The position numbers and the translations under genes were made by a program. From positions 797,330-861,329 of the forward strand of contig CM021317.1 in assembly GCA_010645155.1 (NCBI GenBank): 64,000 nt of DNA, written 5' to 3'. Shown piece after piece: positions 62,401 to 64,000 of this stretch. The notes under the pieces were generated by a model. It had not been told where the DNA came from. It made no database searches and saw nothing but the letters and a program-made list of their open reading frames with translations. The stretch comes from Tigriopus japonicus. Taxonomy: Eukaryota > Arthropoda > Copepoda > Harpacticoida > Harpacticidae. The stretch's first letter is position 1, and each line of letters starts with the position of its first letter.

Positions 62401-62965
62401 AAAAGTTTTTAAAAAACTTTCTAATCCTCGTTCTTTTCACCATTTCCGTTTTTTTTAAATTACAATTCTAAGACCTAAATAATAACAAGTTGTAATACCT
62501 AAAAAAGTGCCAAGAAAGGTTTTTTAAAAACTTTCAAGTAAAAACTTTCTAAACCTCGTTTTCCTTATCATTTATGATTTTGGAAGCCAGTACATATTTC
62601 AAAAGATTACCATTCTAAGAGACCTAAGTAATAACAACCACAAAATCATTAGCTTAATCTTTTGCTCTCTGTTCTCCCTAATCGGATGTTACATATTAAC
62701 ATAATCAATTTGGTTCCACGCAGCTGGCCATCGAAGCTATTAGTAATATTCGAACCGTGGCTGGATTGGGTCGGGAAAAGACCTTTGAAGAGCTGTATTT
62801 GAACGCCCTTCGCCAACCTCATATGGATGCCAAGAAGCGGTCGCACGTTCGAGGGTTGATTTTCGGATTTGCGCAATCGGTGCCCTTCTTCGCTTACTCG
62901 GGATGCATGTTCTATGGCGGATGGCTCGTGGAAAACCAAGATCTGGACTACAAGAACGTGTTCAA
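53069..62965 (+). CDS. ABCB1: ABCB full transporter (P-glycoprotein/MDR type), 3' end beyond the window
   Basis: ATP-driven efflux pump of the plasma membrane, family ABCB, which exports lipophilic compounds. Exons were joined by GT-AG sites and phase: 53069-53412, 53920-54014, 54247-54433, 54495-54633, 54694-54851, 54910-55120, 55184-55408, 55468-55649, 55710-55857, 55927-56135, 56202-56392, 56917-57128, 57190-57342, 57402-57512, 57580-57741, then 59516-59719 or 60372-60575, then 62724-62965. One isoform gives about 1057 residues. Layout: cytosolic charged N-terminus (1-50), TMD1 (about 55-380), NBD1 (about 430-690) with Walker A near 472, Q-loop 520, LSGGQ 576-580, Walker B DE 600-601 and His 632, acidic and Ser-rich linker (680-770), then TMD2. 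Full-length relatives have about 1280 residues, so roughly 230, including NBD2, are missing off the end. The ATG has a good context (ATCATGG). The symbol denotes the family; orthology to vertebrate ABCB1 is not shown. Confidence 0.95.
53484..53614 (+). repeat. Dispersed repeat, copy B, inside transporter intron 1
   Basis: Homologous to 49354-49475, with about 15-18 extra bases near 53515-53532. It is framed by a 34-nt direct repeat (53441-53474 and 53626-53659, three mismatches, sharing AAAGCTGGAATGAAAAAATT). The direct repeat may mark an insertion or a local duplication. Confidence 0.75.
53920..54014 (+). CDS. ABCB1: ABCB exon 2: extracellular loop 1
   Basis: It encodes residues 115-146, a polar loop with a Cys and a second NVT sequon (CNVTEED). 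Acceptor TTATAACAG, donor GTAAGT, phase 2 in and phase 1 out. Confidence 0.88.
54247..54433 (+). CDS. ABCB1: ABCB exon 3: TM2 and first coupling loop
   Basis: Acceptor ATTTTAG gives G+CC = Ala in frame. The exon covers TM2 ([18 protein letters not shown]) and the hallmark [18 protein letters not shown] of the first intracellular loop. The frame runs on past the donor GTATGT, but family sequence ends there and resumes at 54495. Confidence 0.92.
54495..54633 (+). CDS. ABCB1: ABCB exon 4: TM3 region
   Basis: It starts by completing a Glu codon to give [15 protein letters not shown], the conserved ABCB segment before TM3, then runs into [12 protein letters not shown]. The intron before it is only 61 nt. 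Confidence 0.92.
54694..54851 (+). CDS. ABCB1: ABCB exon 5: TM4 and loop
   Basis: It encodes a hydrophobic segment followed by [20 protein letters not shown] and [11 protein letters not shown], the conserved coupling-helix region of the family. Phase 0 in, phase 2 out. Confidence 0.94.
54910..55120 (+). CDS. ABCB1: ABCB exon 6: TM5
   Basis: It completes an Arg codon and encodes [17 protein letters not shown], then TM5 with [11 protein letters not shown], and an acidic, Cys-containing extracellular loop. Confidence 0.94.
55184..55408 (+). CDS. ABCB1: ABCB exon 7: TM6 and start of NBD1
   Basis: It encodes TM6 ([20 protein letters not shown]), the [19 protein letters not shown] linker, and the NBD1 entry [14 protein letters not shown] with the A-loop Tyr that stacks on ATP adenine in this family. 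Confidence 0.95.
55468..55649 (+). CDS. ABCB1: ABCB exon 8: NBD1 Walker A
   Basis: It contains [11 protein letters not shown] (Walker A, near residue 472), followed by [19 protein letters not shown]. The invariant Lys and Ser/Thr are present, so ATP binding is expected. Confidence 0.97.
55710..55857 (+). CDS. ABCB1: ABCB exon 9: NBD1 Q-loop
   Basis: It begins [19 protein letters not shown], with the Q-loop Gln near residue 520, and continues through the helical subdomain to SFIQSLPK. Phase 2 in, phase 0 out. Confidence 0.96.
55927..56135 (+). CDS. ABCB1: ABCB exon 10: NBD1 signature, Walker B, H-loop
   Basis: The acceptor CCCTAAG keeps phase 0. The exon carries [15 protein letters not shown] (ABC signature), [12 protein letters not shown] (Walker B with catalytic Glu) and MVAH (H-loop His). 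All catalytic residues of NBD1 are intact. Confidence 0.97.
56202..56392 (+). CDS. ABCB1: ABCB exon 11: end of NBD1 and acidic linker
   Basis: It encodes [20 protein letters not shown] and [10 protein letters not shown], the NBD1 C-terminus, then a very acidic linker ([16 protein letters not shown]). The donor GTACGT lies only about ten bases before a 450-bp foldback element. Confidence 0.95.
56404..56855. mobile_element. Foldback element (near-complete hairpin) in a transporter intron
   Basis: The two halves are reverse complements along nearly the whole length, with the axis near 56630. The outer 85 bp pair almost perfectly (for example CGTTCTTCTGCAAATGAGAC against its complement) and the inner parts pair with more mismatches. 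The flanking words GTTTGTGC and GTTTGTGG (56397-56404 and 56856-56863) suggest a 7-8-bp target duplication. It has no coding capacity. In the pre-mRNA it would fold into a roughly 450-nt hairpin immediately after the 5' splice site of exon 11. Confidence 0.88.
56917..57128 (+). CDS. ABCB1: ABCB exon 12: linker
   Basis: Acceptor ATATTTAG completes a Val codon. The exon encodes the poorly conserved linker: charged, Ser-rich ([18 protein letters not shown]), with several Arg/Lys-x-x-Ser sites. In the family, linker phosphorylation occurs in such stretches; here that is inference. It ends in phase 0 at GTGAGT. Confidence 0.85.
57190..57342 (+). CDS. ABCB1: ABCB exon 13: TM7
   Basis: It encodes the TMD2 lead-in ([18 protein letters not shown]) and TM7 with [18 protein letters not shown], matching the pattern of TM1 in exon 1. 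Phase 0 at both ends. Confidence 0.95.
57402..57512 (+). CDS. ABCB1: ABCB exon 14: TM8
   Basis: It encodes a short extracellular loop ([14 protein letters not shown]) and TM8 ([18 protein letters not shown]). It is 111 nt, phase 0 at both ends, between acceptor CCCAACAG and donor GTAATT. Confidence 0.92.
57580..57741 (+). CDS. ABCB1: ABCB exon 15: coupling loop of TMD2
   Basis: It encodes [20 protein letters not shown] and [20 protein letters not shown], the conserved intracellular loop, ending at DASAIQG in phase 0. The exon after it is present in two versions. Confidence 0.95.
57939..59236 (+). mobile_element. Mariner-type transposon with intact transposase in a transporter intron
   Basis: The ends are inverted repeats of about 23 bp with one mismatch (TGTATCATAAGT, then CGGTAAAAA). 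The left flank is TA (57937-57938) and the right flank is CA, consistent with one change in the TA target duplication. The 1298-bp length is typical of mariner elements. It lies in the host's sense orientation between exons 15 and 16. High terminal identity and an undamaged gene suggest a young insertion. Confidence 0.93.
58099..59121 (+). CDS. Mariner-like transposase, DD39D type
   Basis: A full-length 340-residue frame without stops. It catalyses cut-and-paste transposition of its own element. An N-terminal helix-turn-helix ([18 protein letters not shown], about 20-37) and a second DNA-binding helix region (about 75-105) are separated by SGRPRSV. The catalytic triad is Asp144 (FSDEK), Asp238 (TQDGAPCH) and Asp278 (NPLDYY). 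Thirty-nine residues separate the last two, so this is the DD39D spacing rather than the DD34D of classical mariner. No WVPHEL motif is visible. The ATG at 58099 lies about 160 bp inside the left end, as is usual. All catalytic residues are kept, so it may be active. Confidence 0.94.
   Translation: MEKLREKIYARVCAGDKIKDIAANFGVSKKTIYKVKNVYGASGNFNDKTRSGRPRSVRSEAFIESVQTKIKENPRTNIRSLAKDLKVDKMAVSRTVRFDLGMKSRAVTKVQGLTTTQREKRLKRCKALLNKMKKGENGVLVFSDEKIFTVDAVSNSRSLRYIAKSPSDVDPSIKFTGRTKHPAWAMMLGIVGSDGKAFPPVWIQETLSTPQYKSILSRKVFPISNATYGVGNWVWTQDGAPCHTSNATQKYLEAKLGSKGFWSKELWPPNSPNLNPLDYYVWSAIERKVCRTYHKNVGELKASVEAEWASMDEATLRKVCSKFRSRLEACIKAEGGIFEK
59516..59719 (+). CDS. ABCB1: ABCB exon 16a: alternative TM9-TM10 exon, version 1
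   Basis: It is 204 nt, phase 0 in and out, with acceptor TTTTCACCCTAG and donor GTAAGT. It encodes [20 protein letters not shown] and [20 protein letters not shown], the segment that follows DASAIQG in ABCB proteins. It aligns without gaps to the exon at 60372-60575. Including both would insert an extra helical pair, so the two are probably used alternatively. Confidence 0.88.
59899..59934. repeat. Short palindrome, 18-bp arms
   Basis: CCACAGACCATATAATGG is followed directly by its reverse complement with one mismatch, and the word GCACGAT occurs on both outer sides. It lies in the intron between the two alternative exons. Confidence 0.8.
60372..60575 (+). CDS. ABCB1: ABCB exon 16b: alternative TM9-TM10 exon, version 2
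   Basis: It is 204 nt, phase 0 in and out, with acceptor CCGAATTAG and donor GTGAGT. It starts [20 protein letters not shown] and continues with [20 protein letters not shown], closest to the ordinary ABCB consensus for this place. It ends SSAK before exon 17's [15 protein letters not shown]. It is the homologue of 59516-59719. Confidence 0.92.
61076..61157 (+). ncRNA. Pre-miRNA-like hairpin in a transporter intron
   Basis: An 82-nt stretch folds into a stem of about 24 pairs with two single mismatches and a 2-nt bulge, closed by a loop of roughly 32 nt. The 5' arm begins GCATTTCAAATTGAAGATG and the 3' arm ends CATCTTCTACTTGAAATGC. Size and imperfect pairing fit a miRNA precursor on the host's sense strand. 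I do not recognise a known miRNA seed, and a small inverted repeat without function is the alternative. Confidence 0.4.
62194..62238 (+). repeat. Interstitial telomere-type (TTAGG)n tract
   Basis: Eight perfect TTAGG units with one variant unit (CTGAG) after the third. TTAGG is the ancestral arthropod telomere repeat, so this is the best single clue to the lineage. It lies inside the transporter intron before exon 17. Confidence 0.93.
62396..62637. repeat. Diverged tandem duplication, units of about 100-130 bp
   Basis: The first unit (62396-62489) and second unit (62508-62637) share, in the same order, AAAAACTTTC, CCTCGTT, a T-rich part, CATTCTAAGA-like and GACCTAAGTAATAACAA-like words. Both are T-run-rich and lack coding capacity. 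Confidence 0.6.
62724..62965 (+). CDS. ABCB1: ABCB exon 17: TM10 end, coupling loop, TM11
   Basis: It encodes [20 protein letters not shown] (the TMD2 coupling region), then [20 protein letters not shown] and [19 protein letters not shown], matching TM11 of the family. It leaves with two bases at donor GTGAGT. The expected next words (VSEALIFG and NBD2) do not occur in the rest of the window. Confidence 0.96.
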
Positions 62966-64000
62966 GTGAGTGAATCCAGAAGAAAATAGAAACATAGACC
63001 GTCAAAGAAAATAGTAATATGTGTGACGATGCATGCTGGCTGGCCTTGTTGATTTTGGCACCGGCAAACTCTGTATTTCAAGAGCTAAGTGCATTTAAAA
63101 TTGAATTTTTCTGGCCAAGGACACTTAATTGCGAAAAAGTGAAGGGGCTTGAAGAACGTCATTAAAAACTGACGTGATGAAGTCTGGGTTTGATCGCGTC
63201 CAAACGTATATTTTAGAAATTTAAATGTTTTATCTGCGCCAAAGCTCGTCATAAGCTTGCTTTTTAATTCAAGCGTTATTCAAGTCTATTAAAGCACTAT
63301 TTGTTCGATATTCATATGGCGTTAAAATGCAACCCTGATAATGTTAATAAGGCCAGGAAAAAGGCGAAACTCTGAACTGGTAGCCCTTATGGTGAAATTG
63401 GGGTTACATTTATCATTGAGCTTTTTACTTTGAGCAAGAAATGAAGTCACTCTTGGTCTATTGCATAATGTGACGTTATAGAGGCTTAAAATTATATTGA
63501 AGAAAATCTGACCAACCCTCGAATAGTTTTAACCGTTATTTGAGCTATCATTTAAATATTACTTTCATTCACAAATTTCCACTCATGAAACTGTAAATCT
63601 TCGAGTAATTGAACGGTCTTCTTTTGGGAAAGTCGAAATCGGGAAGGGAGAAGAATCTGAAAAGGACGCAATGTCCACTTTTTCAATTTGATTGATACGA
63701 AGATGTTGGTTAGCTCCTCGTAGCTCATTCTTTTTAGAGCCCTTTCTATCATAATGTCCCTCCTCAAACTCTCCACTTTCCTTGGGTGTCTCGAGATTCT
63801 TTGAGCTGAGGGCATTGGGTGTGATGCATGCTCAAACGAAAAGTGCTTTGTTCCCGGTTGTCAAGAGGGCGGTCGATGGGTGAGTGGAATCCAATAAAGC
63901 GAGTTCATCCCGCTGAAGGTGTCAAATTTCTTCAGATTTTTCGATGACATGGGCATTTCTCTTCGCTTCCTCGAGCAATTGAGTGGAACTCGACGGGGTC
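62966..64000 (+). other. Transporter intron running off the window
   Basis: No further ABCB exon is visible. A minus-strand frame of 87 codons (63552-63815, Arg/Lys-rich) looks protein-like but has no family or splice support. A TTTCTTCAG acceptor-like site near 63936 is followed by an open frame that does not resemble the transporter. Confidence 0.6.

Noticed and set aside
63552..63815. 87-codon Arg/Lys-rich minus-strand frame near the window end
   Set aside because: No family, splice signal or start-context support; it could be chance within the transporter intron.

Overview
The window looks like nuclear DNA from an arthropod, most likely a crustacean such as a copepod; this is inference. 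It has GT-AG introns, many short inverted-repeat transposons, Tc1/mariner and hAT elements, and a tract of the arthropod telomere unit TTAGG inside an intron. Nothing suggests bacteria, an organelle or a virus.

The one large gene that can be recognised with certainty is an ABCB full transporter (P-glycoprotein / MDR type) on the + strand, from the ATG at 53069 to the window end. Nineteen coding exons were assembled by hand from splice sites and reading phase. They encode the N-terminus, transmembrane domain 1, nucleotide-binding domain 1 (Walker A, Q-loop, LSGGQ, Walker B and H-loop all present), the linker and most of transmembrane domain 2. The last exon seen ends at 62965, and NBD2 lies beyond the window. 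The main discovery is that two adjacent exons (59516-59719 and 60372-60575) are both 204 nt, both phase 0-0, and encode homologous versions of the same 68-residue stretch of TMD2. This is the structure of a mutually exclusive exon pair that would give two transporters differing in membrane helices of the drug pathway.

The introns of this gene hold an intact mariner with a 340-residue transposase (57939-59236), a 450-bp foldback element starting a few bases after a 5' splice site (56404-56855), a pre-miRNA-like hairpin (61076-61157) and the TTAGG tract (62194-62238).

Upstream, 45.7-52.3 kb is a transposon cluster. It has a 491-bp hAT-type MITE with a perfect 8-bp target duplication, a 1.79-kb hAT-like element with a perfect 8-bp duplication that carries a second TIR element and a tRNA-like segment inside it, a perfect 43-bp palindrome, and a 289-bp MITE. 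At 30.5-32.2 kb is a complete Tc1 element of the IR/DR type whose transposase is broken by a single in-frame stop.

Other coding evidence is fragmentary: two linked exons of an acidic protein on the - strand (12804-14095), a first coding exon on the - strand (33325-33609), a long single-frame region with three stops beside the Tc1 element (32209-33183), and a frameshifted candidate at 25666-25981. The rest of 1-45 kb is intergenic or long-intron DNA with microsatellites and a few inverted repeats, in which I could not support further genes.
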